From positions 62,001-126,000 of the forward strand of contig NZ_RAPN01000001.1 in assembly GCF_003610535.1 (NCBI RefSeq): 64,000 bases of DNA, in the 5' to 3' direction. Within the stretch, counting starts at the first letter, position 1, and every line of letters starts with the position of its first letter. Of the stretch, positions 7,189 through 16,296 are shown one piece after another. The translations under genes were made by a program, and so were the position numbers. Origin of the DNA: Mangrovibacterium diazotrophicum. Its GTDB lineage: Bacteria; Bacteroidota; Bacteroidia; Bacteroidales; Prolixibacteraceae. The notes under the pieces are model-generated. The model made no database searches and had not been told where the DNA came from. It saw only the letters and a program-made list of their open reading frames with translations.

Positions 7189-10143
7189 CTAACTAAATAA
7201 ATTCAGGATTTCGTCCTTGGTAATAGCTTTGAACGGATTATTGGAATTGATGAATTTCTCAGCCAGCGACGACTTGCGGTCCTGGAGTTGAAGGATTTTT
7301 TCTTCAATACTGCCTTCGGTAATAAACCGGTAAACCATTACTTTTTTGTTCTGTCCAATACGGTGGGCACGGGCAATGGCCTGCATTTCGGCGGCCGGGT
7401 TCCACCAGGGGTCGATGATGAAAACGTAGTCGGCCGAAGTGAGATTGAGGCCAACGCCACCTGCTTTTAGTGAAATCAGGAATACCCGGTTGTTCGGATC
7501 ATCCTGGAAACTTTTAATCACATCTTCCCGATTCGCCGTTTGGCCGGTAAGGAGTGAATATTTCCATTTTCGTTCCTCGAGCTGTGCTTTCACCAATTCG
7601 AGATGTTTTACGAACGATGAAAAGATCAATACTTTGTGCTTCTCGGCAATTAAGCTTTCAAGTGTATCCAAAATTTCATCAAACTTGCCCGACTCGGTCT
7701 CGTCGGTTCCCTGCAACATCGACGGGTGGTTGGCCAACTGGCGTAGTTTAGTTAATCCTTGTAGCACCACAAAGGCTGATTTTTCGACACCTTCCTGCTC
7801 AATGTTTTCCAAGATGCTGTTGCGAATAGCTGATTTTTCCTCTTCGTAAATGCGCTTCTGCTCGCGAGCCATGCCGCAATAGCGGATTTGCTCTGTTACC
7901 GGCGGAAGGTCGTCGACCACCTGTTCCTTGGTACGGCGTAATACAAACGGACGAATCAACGTTTGCAGCTTCTGCTGCTTTTCCGGATCGTTTTTCTTTT
8001 CAATCGGTGTGATGAATTCACGTTTAAAATAGGCGAGGTTGCCCAGCAGCCCTTTGTTTACAAAATTGATTTGCGCCCAAAGATCCGACAGTGAATTCTC
8101 GATTGGCGTGCCGGTCAACACCAGCCGGTGTTTCGCTTTTACCTGCGAAATGGTCTGGTAGGTTTTCGATCCGGGGTTTTTGATGTATTGACTCTCGTCC
8201 AGAATGACATAAAAGAACTCAATATCCTTCATCATTTCAAAATCATTTCGAATTGTGCCATAGCTGGTAATGATGATGTCGTAATAATTGGCCAGACTCC
8301 TGAAACTACCCGTCTTTTTGCGTTGCAACCCAAAGTGCTTGTACACCTTCAGCGACGGCGTAAATTTCTGGATTTCGTTATTCCAGTTGTGGAGCAGGGA
8401 AGTGGGCATCACAATCAGGCTCGCAGACTGCTGTTTCTCTTTCTCTTCGGGCTGTTCGCTATCGTTCGACTGTTCCGTTGCAAACAAATTTCCTTGTGAC
8501 GAATCCGAGTCGAAATCGGGAATTTCGATTGTTCGTTTCAAACGTTTCAGCTTGAGCAATAGCGTGAGTGTCTGAAGGGTTTTCCCCAGTCCCATGTCGT
8601 CGGCGAGGCAACCGCCAAACTGATTTTCATAAAGGTTATACATCCACGAAAATCCCTCGTGCTGGTACGAACGCAGTTTCGCTTGCAGGTTGGTTGGTAC
8701 CACCACCTTTTGTCCGGCTTTGTTTCCAATTTCCTGCAGCCGGTTGAAAAAGCTCTTGTCGATTCCTTTCAGCCGTTTTTGCAACAACTGGTAGTGGTGC
8801 TTTTTCAGTCGCAGGCTATGACCCTCGGTCTTTGCAAAAGGGATAATATCGCTGTATTCGGCAAACCATTCTTTGGGCAGAATGGCAATTTCGCCGTTGG
8901 GTAGCTCAAATTCGCGGATGCCGCCCAAAATATTTCTTTTCAACTTAATAAACGGAATGAGGAATTCGCCGAATTGCACATTGCCGTAGATGTCAAACCA
9001 GTCTTCTCCCTCTTTGATCTCGATTTCCAAATTCTGATGGTCGGTTGAATAGACCCGGTCGAGGCGGTTTTGCGTGAATTCAAATCCGGCTTCTTCCAGT
9101 TTCTGTTTGTTCCGGTTCAGCCAGTTGATCATCTCATACAGCCGGTCTTTTTCATTCAGCAGGTCCATTCCTTTGGGTGAAAAGCTCCCGTTCTCTTCTT
9201 TTAATTGCAGATCGGTTAGGAACTGAATTTTAGCTTGCTCCCAAAGCTGATCCCGCTTAATTTTTTGAAAATGATACTGCCCGTTTTTTACTTCAAAATC
9301 GACCAAAATAGTACTTCGGCTGTTAGCCAAATATTCATTCGCCCCGTAACGAAAACGTGGCATCAATACCGCTTCCATGCGCAGGTTGGGTTCCAGCGAA
9401 AGTAGAGCCTGTTTGTCGGCGTTTCCCTCGCTGATGCTAAAACCGCTGGCCTTCACAGGGAAGTCGCGTAGCGTATTCAGCACGAAAGTCTTGTAATATT
9501 TTTCTTCGACTTGAGATGGAATGAAAATCGATTCTTTCTCCAGGAAAGGGAGTAGCTTTTTGGCGCTCAGTTTTTCAAAGACATAAAGTTTGCTTTGGTG
9601 CAGAAAAGCTCCCGGCTCGTTGGTTACCACAGTAATTTGCTTGTGCAGCAGCGGCAAGGTTTTGTTCTTAAACGAAAGCTCAAGGTTGTAGTGTGTGCCT
9701 TCTGATGTCCGATTGAAGCAGAAGTGAGCCTCCGTGAAAACATCCGTCACTTCAATCAGGTCTTCCTCATACAAATTGGAATACTTGGCCTGCTTGTAAA
9801 ATAGGCGGGTGTTGCCATTCATTAACAAGTGGATAATTCGCCCCAAATATTTATCGATGTATGGGCTGATGTGGTTTTCGAACAAATCGGGATCCAGTTG
9901 CTGGAAAAACTTGCTGTTTTCTTTCTTCTTCGAAAATTTCTGAACCAGTTTTTCATCGCTGTATTGTTCCACCAGTTTTACCAATTCAGCCTGTTCTGCA
10001 TCAAGTTGAAGGCTGCTAATATCGCGCTGTTTCACCATCTTAACGATGGTGTAAAACGAAACTTTTTTTTCGATTAAAAAAGCCTGAAATAAAAGCCCGA
10101 ATGTTCGGTGTTCGGTTAACCCGATGATCAATTCCTGAGACAT
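7189..10143 (-). CDS. SNF2/RapA-family DEAD/DEAH-box helicase
   Basis: The 984-residue protein has an unusual N-terminal half followed by a complete Swi2/Snf2 ATPase. Visible motifs are Walker A (ADDMGLGKTLQT, about residue 515), motif II DESQ (about 648), motif III LTGTPIENSL and, in the second RecA-like lobe, SLKAGGVGLNLTSADYVF and RAHRIGQ. These enzymes move along double-stranded DNA or displace bound protein and polymerase. The first half resembles bacterial SNF2 helicase-associated regions and probably sets specificity. There is no methyltransferase, nuclease or other defence gene next to it, so a general transcription or repair role is more likely than phage defence; this is inference. 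Confidence 0.92.
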   Translation of the reverse strand: MSQELIIGLTEHRTFGLLFQAFLIEKKVSFYTIVKMVKQRDISSLQLDAEQAELVKLVEQYSDEKLVQKFSKKKENSKFFQQLDPDLFENHISPYIDKYLGRIIHLLMNGNTRLFYKQAKYSNLYEEDLIEVTDVFTEAHFCFNRTSEGTHYNLELSFKNKTLPLLHKQITVVTNEPGAFLHQSKLYVFEKLSAKKLLPFLEKESIFIPSQVEEKYYKTFVLNTLRDFPVKASGFSISEGNADKQALLSLEPNLRMEAVLMPRFRYGANEYLANSRSTILVDFEVKNGQYHFQKIKRDQLWEQAKIQFLTDLQLKEENGSFSPKGMDLLNEKDRLYEMINWLNRNKQKLEEAGFEFTQNRLDRVYSTDHQNLEIEIKEGEDWFDIYGNVQFGEFLIPFIKLKRNILGGIREFELPNGEIAILPKEWFAEYSDIIPFAKTEGHSLRLKKHHYQLLQKRLKGIDKSFFNRLQEIGNKAGQKVVVPTNLQAKLRSYQHEGFSWMYNLYENQFGGCLADDMGLGKTLQTLTLLLKLKRLKRTIEIPDFDSDSSQGNLFATEQSNDSEQPEEKEKQQSASLIVMPTSLLHNWNNEIQKFTPSLKVYKHFGLQRKKTGSFRSLANYYDIIITSYGTIRNDFEMMKDIEFFYVILDESQYIKNPGSKTYQTISQVKAKHRLVLTGTPIENSLSDLWAQINFVNKGLLGNLAYFKREFITPIEKKNDPEKQQKLQTLIRPFVLRRTKEQVVDDLPPVTEQIRYCGMAREQKRIYEEEKSAIRNSILENIEQEGVEKSAFVVLQGLTKLRQLANHPSMLQGTDETESGKFDEILDTLESLIAEKHKVLIFSSFVKHLELVKAQLEERKWKYSLLTGQTANREDVIKSFQDDPNNRVFLISLKAGGVGLNLTSADYVFIIDPWWNPAAEMQAIARAHRIGQNKKVMVYRFITEGSIEEKILQLQDRKSSLAEKFINSNNPFKAITKDEILNLFS

Positions 10144-10217
10144 GGTCGCGCAACTTGTTAAAACTCAATGCAGATTTTTCGCTCCCGCTTTTTCGATGCT
10201 TGACAGAAACAAAACTT

Positions 10218-10225
10218 CAAATATA
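10218..10225 (-). promoter_or_regulatory. -7 promoter box for the SNF2 helicase
   Basis: TATATTTG on the minus strand matches TAnnTTTG and gives a leader of about 70 nt. Confidence 0.4.
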
Positions 10226-10383
10226 ATCAAAAGGCCTTTTGCGAGGACATCTTTAGGAATTTTTAAGATTTGCTTTAATCGTATGGTTTCGGCCCTAAGG
10301 AGTTATTGGTCGTCGGCTCTGCGGAATCGTTAAGAATGTGCTGAAAAAAATGACAAATAGAAGGTTTCTTAATGGCACTGTGT

Positions 10384-10391
10384 TATTTTTG
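10384..10391 (+). promoter_or_regulatory. -7 promoter box for the nfnAB operon
   Basis: TATTTTTG matches TAnnTTTG; transcription would begin near 10396, about 31 nt before the ATG of nfnA. Confidence 0.5.
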
Positions 10392-10426
10392 CAGCTCAAA
10401 CTAAGATCGCTAACAGACATTATTGA

Positions 10427-11257
10427 ATGAACGAAATTATCAACGTTGAATCGTTTTCGGAAAACGTGGTGAAATTGGTGGTGAAAGCCCCGCGAATCGC
10501 GCGTTCCCGGAAACCGGGTCATTTTATTATACTGCGTATCGACGAGAAAGGCGAACGCATTCCTCTGACCATTGCAGCTGCCGACGAAAAAGCGGGAACC
10601 ATTACTTTGGTGGCTCAAAAAGTTGGTGTAACCTCCAAACGCCTGTGCGAAATGAAGCCGGGCGATAGCATCCTCGACCTTGTTGGTCCGTTGGGTAAGG
10701 CAACACACATTGAAAAAGTAGGTACGGTGTTGGCTTGCGGCGGTGGCGTTGGTGTGGCTCCGCTATTGCCGATTGTGGAAGGTTTTAAGAAAGCCGGTAA
10801 CCGCGTAGTAACCATTTTGGCTGCTCGTAGCAAGGATCTGATTATTCTGGAAGACGAAATCCGTAAATGGTCGGACGAGGTGATTGTGATGACCGATGAT
10901 GGATCGCACGGACGAAAAGGTTTGGTTACTGCAGGCGCTGAAGAGGTGATTAAACGCGAAAAAGTGGACGAGTGCGTGGCCATTGGTCCGGCAGTGATGA
11001 TGAAATTTACATCGCTGTTGACACAAAAATATAACATCCCGACTCAGGCAAGTTTGAATGCCATTATGGTCGATGGCACCGGTATGTGCGGCGCTTGTCG
11101 CGTAAGCGTTGGCGGACAGACGAAGTTCACCTGCGTGGATGGTCCGGAATTCGACGCCGAAAAAATTGATTTTGATGAATTGATTCTTCGCCTTGGTGGC
11201 TACAAAGCCGAGGAAAAAGAAGCTTTTGAACGTTTTATGCAAACTGTAACAATTTAA
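10427..11257 (+). CDS. nfnA: NfnA-type FAD/NAD-binding subunit (ferredoxin-NADP+ oxidoreductase, small subunit)
   Basis: The 276-residue protein has a ferredoxin-reductase-type FAD domain (IPLTIAAAD), an NAD(H)-binding domain (LACGGGVGVAPLLPI, about 102-116) and a C-terminal [2Fe-2S] site. The site reads DGTGMCGACR...FTC: Asp216, Cys221, Cys224 and Cys236, the three-Cys-one-Asp pattern known from NfnA. With the next gene it would form the electron-bifurcating complex that reduces NADP+ with reduced ferredoxin and NADH. The partner starts 2 nt after the stop, so the two are clearly one operon. The related PyrK subunit of dihydroorotate dehydrogenase has a similar sequence, but the gltA-like partner favours NfnA. 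Confidence 0.88.
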   Translation: MNEIINVESFSENVVKLVVKAPRIARSRKPGHFIILRIDEKGERIPLTIAAADEKAGTITLVAQKVGVTSKRLCEMKPGDSILDLVGPLGKATHIEKVGTVLACGGGVGVAPLLPIVEGFKKAGNRVVTILAARSKDLIILEDEIRKWSDEVIVMTDDGSHGRKGLVTAGAEEVIKREKVDECVAIGPAVMMKFTSLLTQKYNIPTQASLNAIMVDGTGMCGACRVSVGGQTKFTCVDGPEFDAEKIDFDELILRLGGYKAEEKEAFERFMQTVTI

Positions 11258-11259
11258 GC

Positions 11260-12780
11260 ATGCAGGAAAACCTGAAAGAAGAGCGTGAGCAAGCGTGGCG
11301 GGTAGAGCTGCGTGGCAAGATTAAAAATAAAGACCGTGGCCTGATTGAGCGGGTAAAAATGCCCGAGATGAATGCCATGAAACGGGTTTGTTACCAGGAT
11401 CGAGAAGTTAACCTGGGTTTGGATGTGCAAAGTGCGGTTCGTGAAGCACAACGATGCATGGACTGTGTCAATCCTACCTGTATGGAAGGTTGCCCGGTGA
11501 GTATCAATATTCCCAAATTCATTAAAAATATTGAACGCGGCGAGTTTTTGGAAGCCGCTAAAACCCTGAAGGAAACGTCGGCATTGCCGGCTGTTTGCGG
11601 TCGTGTTTGTCCGCAGGAGAAACAGTGTGAAGCCAATTGTTTCTACACCCTCAAATTGAAGAAAACACCGGTTGCAATCGGTTATCTGGAGCGCTTTGCT
11701 GCCGACTACGAACGCGAGAGTGGGCAGGCAAGCATCCCGGAAACAGCGCCGAAAAATGGCATTAAAGTAGCCGCTATCGGTTCTGGCCCGGCGTCCTTGG
11801 CATTTGCCGGCGATATGATCAAGCTTGGCTATGATGTGACCGTTTTTGAAGCGCTACACGAAATTGGTGGCGTGTTGAAATACGGTATTCCCGAGTTTCG
11901 CCTGCCAAATAAAATTGTGGATGTTGAGCTGGACAACCTCGAGAAGATGGGTGTTCGTTTCGAGCGCAACTTCATTGTTGGGCGCACCGCTTCCTTCGAC
12001 GATTTAAAGGCTGAAGGCTACCAGGCCTTCTTTGTGGCGAGCGGGGCTGGTTTGCCTCGTTTTATGAATATTCCCGGAGAGAATTACAACGGAATTCTTT
12101 CTTCCAACGAATACCTGACCCGTGTTAACCTGATGAATGCAGCTGACGACAGTTTCGATACGCCTGTGTTGAAAGGAAAGAATGTTGCCGTGGTTGGTGG
12201 TGGAAATACCGCGATGGACTCGGTTCGTACAGCCAAGCGATTGGGAGCCGACCGCGCCATGATAATTTACCGCCGGTCGCGCGAAGAGATGCCGGCGCGG
12301 GTTGAAGAAATTCACCATGCGGAGGAAGAAGGCATCGAGTTCATCAACCTGACCAACCCAATCGAGTATTTCTCGGATGAGAACGGCCGGGTAAAAAGCA
12401 TGAAAGTTCAGCGAATGGAACTGGCGGAAGCCGATGCTTCGGGGCGCCGCCGTCCCGTGGTGATCGAAGGATCGGAATACGAGATCCCGGTGGATGTGGT
12501 CGTGGTAGCCATTGGTGTATCGCCCAATCCGCTCGTACCATCTGAGTTGCCGCAGTTGAAAGTGAGCCGTTGGGGAACCATTGACGTGGATTCGGAAACC
12601 ATGCAAAGCTCGATGCCGGAATTGTTTGCCGGTGGCGACATTGTGCGTGGCGGAGCAACGGTGATCTTGGCCATGGGTGATGGTCGTCGTGCTGCGGCTG
12701 GTATGCACCAATACCTTTCGGAACAAAACGCTGCCCTGGCCAACGCTGGTCAGGCGAATACAAGTCAAGCTAAGAACTGA
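11260..12780 (+). CDS. nfnB: NfnB-type large subunit (NADPH-dependent, GltA/glutamate synthase small-chain-like)
   Basis: The 506-residue protein opens with Cys clusters for two [4Fe-4S] centres (CMDCVNPTCMEGCP and CGRVCPQEKQCEANC). These are followed by an FAD Rossmann motif (AAIGSGPASLAFAGDMI), an NADPH Rossmann motif (VAVVGGGNTAMDSVRTAKRLGA) and the terminal FAD motif PELFAGGDIVRGGATVI. This is the glutamate synthase small-subunit fold, annotated as gltA in many genomes. Because it is fused in an operon to nfnA and no glutamate synthase large subunit is present, the bifurcating transhydrogenase role is preferred. It feeds the cytosolic NADPH pool from ferredoxin and NADH. Confidence 0.88.
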   Translation: MQENLKEEREQAWRVELRGKIKNKDRGLIERVKMPEMNAMKRVCYQDREVNLGLDVQSAVREAQRCMDCVNPTCMEGCPVSINIPKFIKNIERGEFLEAAKTLKETSALPAVCGRVCPQEKQCEANCFYTLKLKKTPVAIGYLERFAADYERESGQASIPETAPKNGIKVAAIGSGPASLAFAGDMIKLGYDVTVFEALHEIGGVLKYGIPEFRLPNKIVDVELDNLEKMGVRFERNFIVGRTASFDDLKAEGYQAFFVASGAGLPRFMNIPGENYNGILSSNEYLTRVNLMNAADDSFDTPVLKGKNVAVVGGGNTAMDSVRTAKRLGADRAMIIYRRSREEMPARVEEIHHAEEEGIEFINLTNPIEYFSDENGRVKSMKVQRMELAEADASGRRRPVVIEGSEYEIPVDVVVVAIGVSPNPLVPSELPQLKVSRWGTIDVDSETMQSSMPELFAGGDIVRGGATVILAMGDGRRAAAGMHQYLSEQNAALANAGQANTSQAKN

Positions 12781-12799
12781 TTTAAACCTGATAGAATTT

Positions 12800-13786
12800 A
12801 TGGCGAACTTATCAACCCGTTTTTTTGGCCTGGATTTAAAAAGCCCGATCATTGCAGGAAGCAGCAGTTTGACTGCCAAAGTTGATCAAATTGAGAAAAT
12901 CGCAAATGCCGGTGCAGGTGCTGTGGTCTTAAAATCGCTTTTTGAAGAAGAGATTCATTTGCAATTTCAGGCTGAAATGGGTGCTCGCAGAGAGCTTGCT
13001 GCCGATCCGGAATACCTGGATTATTTTGACTATGTAATTAAAGAGGAAAGCCTCAAACGATATATTCAGCTCATTACTGATGCGAAGAAGAAGGTTAACA
13101 TCCCTGTGATTGCCAGCATCAGTTGCTCCTCTTCGTCGGAGTGGATTCAATTTGCCCGCAAAATAGAAGAAGCCGGAGCCGATGCTTTGGAATTAAATTT
13201 GTTTATCATCCCCTCGAACGAGAGCAGGAGCCATGCGGCAAATGAAAATTTCTACTTCGATACGGTAAAAAAGGTGATGGAAGTTGTGAATATTCCGGTT
13301 ACGGTGAAGATCAGCCATTATTTTTCGAACCTGGCGAAAGTGGTTTGCGAATTGTCGCAGATTGGCGTTGCCGGAATCACGCTGTTTAACCGATTCTATT
13401 CTCCTGACATCGACATTAAAACGGAAGAAGTCGTAACAGCGGAAATTTTGAGCAACGGAACGGAATATGTCATGCCGTTGCGCTGGACCGGAATTCTGAG
13501 CTCGAAAGCGGCTTGTCCGTTGGCTGGCACAAGTGGTATCCTGAAGGCTGAAACAGCAATTAAGTTTTTGCTGGCTGGCGCGAATGCCGTTCAAATTGCA
13601 ACCGCAATTTATTCGGAAGGACCGGAAGTAATCGAAAAGTTCAATGGTGAAATCTCCCGTTGGATGGATGAGAAAGGCTATCAGACAATTGACGAATTCA
13701 AGGGCAAACTTTGTTTAAAAACCAAGCAAATTGATGCATGGGAAAGAGCACAGTTTATGAACTATTTTGGTGGATTTAGTTATTAA
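12800..13786 (+). CDS. dihydroorotate dehydrogenase-like flavoprotein
   Basis: Counting from the ATG the protein has 328 residues; the frame extends upstream into nfnB without a good start. It has a DHOD-type TIM barrel: the SPIIAGSSSLT N terminus, VVLKSLFEEEI, PVTVKISHYFSN and the C-terminal phosphate-binding loop AIKFLLAGANAVQIATAIY. The loop that normally reads ELNxSCPN, with the catalytic Cys, reads ELNLFIIPSN (131-140) and contains no Cys. It is therefore unlikely to oxidise dihydroorotate by the standard mechanism. It starts 19 nt after nfnB, so it may take or give electrons in the same redox circuit. Substrate unknown. Confidence 0.85.
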   Translation: MANLSTRFFGLDLKSPIIAGSSSLTAKVDQIEKIANAGAGAVVLKSLFEEEIHLQFQAEMGARRELAADPEYLDYFDYVIKEESLKRYIQLITDAKKKVNIPVIASISCSSSSEWIQFARKIEEAGADALELNLFIIPSNESRSHAANENFYFDTVKKVMEVVNIPVTVKISHYFSNLAKVVCELSQIGVAGITLFNRFYSPDIDIKTEEVVTAEILSNGTEYVMPLRWTGILSSKAACPLAGTSGILKAETAIKFLLAGANAVQIATAIYSEGPEVIEKFNGEISRWMDEKGYQTIDEFKGKLCLKTKQIDAWERAQFMNYFGGFSY

Positions 13787-13872
13787 GTTTTAAATTAGCC
13801 TTCTGTGTCCGAATTTCGAAAGATTGGCTTCCAATCCAATAAAAGAAAGATAAGAAATTGAATAAAAATAGA

Positions 13873-16239
13873 ATGAAATATCACGCGTTTGTATTGGCGT
13901 TTACGCTGAGTTGTTTTGTTGCAGTTGCACAGCCAAACAGCGATAACAGCCAATATGTGAGCTATAAAGTGCAGCAAGGAGAAACGGTTTTCTCGATCAG
14001 CAAGGCTTTTAATGTAAGTCAGGATGAGCTGATCGCCGCAAATCCGTCTTTGAAAGCAGGTTTGCGTACCGGGCAGATGTTGCAAATACCGGCCGGAGCA
14101 AATTCGCAACAGGAGGAACAGCCTTCCTTTTTAACTTACAAAGTGAAACGCGGAAATACTCTGCATTACATTGCAATGCGCTTTGGTGTAACCGTGGAAG
14201 ATATTTTGAAATACAATCCGGATGCGAAGAAAGGGATTTCGAAGGGCGATGTCCTGCGAATTCCGGATAAAGATGATTTGGCCCGGATAAAGGCTCAGAC
14301 AAAAGTGGTAGCGCCGACGGTTGTTGAGCCCACCACCACCAAGCACATCGTTAAACCGGGGGAGACGCTTTATGGTATTTCACGGCAATACGAAGTTGCT
14401 ATTTCCGATATTTTAAGCTTGAATCCTGAGGCGGGAAAAGGTTTGGGAGTAGGGATGGTGTTGCAAATTCCGGCGCTGCAAACACAAGCTCAGCAGCCGG
14501 TACAACCAGTTGTTGATCCGAACCAGGCTTTCGACCCGGGTTCATTCTTCGTTCATTTGGTTGAAAGCGGGGAGACTTTCTGGAGTCTCGAACGCAAATA
14601 CAACACCACTCGTCAGGAGCTGGAAGCTTACAATCCGGTTCTCGTAGAAGGATTGAAAACAGGATTGCGTATTCGGATTCCTTACAAGAGTGTTCCTAAT
14701 TTTGAAGTTGTTCCTGATAATGACAGTGCATTCGATAAGCACACGGTTGTTCGTGGCGAAACGGTTTATGGACTGGCCAAACGTTACAATGTCAGTATTG
14801 CCGAGTTGAAAAAAGTAAACCCGGTTTTGGATTATCGAGGTTTGGTTGAAGGTGAAACTGTTTTGATTCCGAAAGAGGATCAGAAATTTGTAAGCAGCAC
14901 GCCGGAGAATCCAAGCACAGAATCGTATGATGACAATTCAGAAGAAGACAATTTCCGCTATTCGCTGGAATTTAGTTCGGAAGATATGCCTGCAGTTTGC
15001 CAGCCGAATCCGGCGGCTCGTTTCGAGGAATACAACGTTGCTTTGTTGCTTCCTTTGTACCTGCCGGCCAACGATACCATTAACCGTGTAAAAGTTTTAC
15101 CCGATCCGCAGAGTCCGGATTACGAGCAGCAAAAACAAATGATGGCTGATTCGTTTGCCATCCGCGAGGATCGTATGATTTACGCTCGTTCGGAAAGTTT
15201 TCTTCAGTTTTATGAAGGAGTTTTGGTTGCCGTTGACAGCTTGAAAAAAGCGGGAATGAACGTCAAATTGCACGTGTTCGATACCAACCAAAGCGCGGCT
15301 CAGGTTCAGACAATTTTGTACAAACCTGAGTTTCGAAATATTGATTTGATTATCGGGCCGGTTTTCCCGGAGCTGCAGGGACCGGTTGCTGAATATGCCC
15401 GAATGAAAGGCATTCCGATGGTTTCACCATTGTCATCATCGGGTAATTTGGAAGAAACAAATCCTTATTACTTCAAAATAAACCCGTCGAAAGAATACTT
15501 GATTCAAAAAACAGCCGCCTATATTGCTGACGAATATTTTGACAAGAATCTGATTGTATTGTCGATGGGAAATTACCAGAACCTGCCCGAGGCACAATTG
15601 GTGAATTTAACGCGTGAGAAGTTTTTCTTTTCACCCTATCGCGAACAAAGCAAACAGGTGCTATTTCACGAATATAACCTGCAGCAGGAAGGCGCGTTGG
15701 GACTGACACGCATTTTGAGCAAGGATCAGGAAAATGTTTTCATCATCCCTTCGGAAACCGAGGCGCAGGTGAGCGTGGCGGTTACTAACCTGAATGCCGC
15801 CGCTGAAAATTATCCGGTGACCTTAATCGGCCTTTCAAGCTTTCAGCGTTTCAAAAGTATTCAGACAGAATATTACCATCATGTGCACATGAACACGCTT
15901 AGCCCGTACTACGTGGATTACAAGGCGCCGGCAGTGAATGATTTTATCCGTAAATTCCGTCGGAATTTTGCCGACGAACCCAATCAATTCAGCTTCCAGG
16001 GCTATGATGTCGGTTTTTACTTTATGTCGGCCTTGTTTAACTACGGAAAAGACTTTATCGGCTGTTTGCCTTATCACCGGGTAAAACTCACCCAAGGGGA
16101 GTTCTACTTCGAGAAGGTGAATCGTACGGGTGGTTACATGAATGAAGGTTTGTTTATTCTGAATTACGAGCCGGATTACACAATCCGATTGAAGGGGACG
16201 ACAGGAAAGTCACTTTATCAGTACAGTGAAACCAATTAA
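13873..16239 (+). CDS. LysM-repeat protein with periplasmic-binding-protein-like receptor domain
   Basis: The ATG at 13873 (788 residues) is chosen over a TTG five codons upstream. A signal peptide is followed by five LysM repeats, each of the form GETxxxIxxxYxVxxxxLxxxNP...GxxLxIP (about residues 28-335). LysM binds glycan strands of peptidoglycan. After an acidic linker, the second half (about 380-780) has the layout of a type 1 periplasmic-binding or receptor ligand-binding fold: AVDSLKKAGMNVKLHVFDT, IDLIIGPVFPELQGPVAEYA, IPMVSPLSSSGNL and FSFQGYDVGFYFM. The protein is probably held on the cell wall in the periplasm and binds an unknown ligand. It ends in a strong terminator. Confidence 0.85.
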   Translation: MKYHAFVLAFTLSCFVAVAQPNSDNSQYVSYKVQQGETVFSISKAFNVSQDELIAANPSLKAGLRTGQMLQIPAGANSQQEEQPSFLTYKVKRGNTLHYIAMRFGVTVEDILKYNPDAKKGISKGDVLRIPDKDDLARIKAQTKVVAPTVVEPTTTKHIVKPGETLYGISRQYEVAISDILSLNPEAGKGLGVGMVLQIPALQTQAQQPVQPVVDPNQAFDPGSFFVHLVESGETFWSLERKYNTTRQELEAYNPVLVEGLKTGLRIRIPYKSVPNFEVVPDNDSAFDKHTVVRGETVYGLAKRYNVSIAELKKVNPVLDYRGLVEGETVLIPKEDQKFVSSTPENPSTESYDDNSEEDNFRYSLEFSSEDMPAVCQPNPAARFEEYNVALLLPLYLPANDTINRVKVLPDPQSPDYEQQKQMMADSFAIREDRMIYARSESFLQFYEGVLVAVDSLKKAGMNVKLHVFDTNQSAAQVQTILYKPEFRNIDLIIGPVFPELQGPVAEYARMKGIPMVSPLSSSGNLEETNPYYFKINPSKEYLIQKTAAYIADEYFDKNLIVLSMGNYQNLPEAQLVNLTREKFFFSPYREQSKQVLFHEYNLQQEGALGLTRILSKDQENVFIIPSETEAQVSVAVTNLNAAAENYPVTLIGLSSFQRFKSIQTEYYHHVHMNTLSPYYVDYKAPAVNDFIRKFRRNFADEPNQFSFQGYDVGFYFMSALFNYGKDFIGCLPYHRVKLTQGEFYFEKVNRTGGYMNEGLFILNYEPDYTIRLKGTTGKSLYQYSETN

Positions 16240-16248
16240 AAGACATAG

Positions 16249-16280
16249 AAAAGGGAAGACGAAAATCTTCCCTTTTTCAT
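16249..16280 (+). terminator. Rho-independent terminator
   Basis: Arms AAAAGGGAAGA and TCTTCCCTTTT with a 6-nt loop and a following T run lie directly after the LysM gene and can also serve the convergent rocD gene. Confidence 0.85.
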
Positions 16281-16296
16281 TTTTATAATTTTGAGA

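Noticed and set aside
7189-10143. SNF2 helicase as part of a phage-defence island
   Set aside because: No nuclease, methyltransferase or other defence gene is adjacent.
12004-12879. 291-residue antisense ORF over nfnB
   Set aside because: It is a shadow of the GC-richer coding strand; His/Arg-rich composition and no homology.
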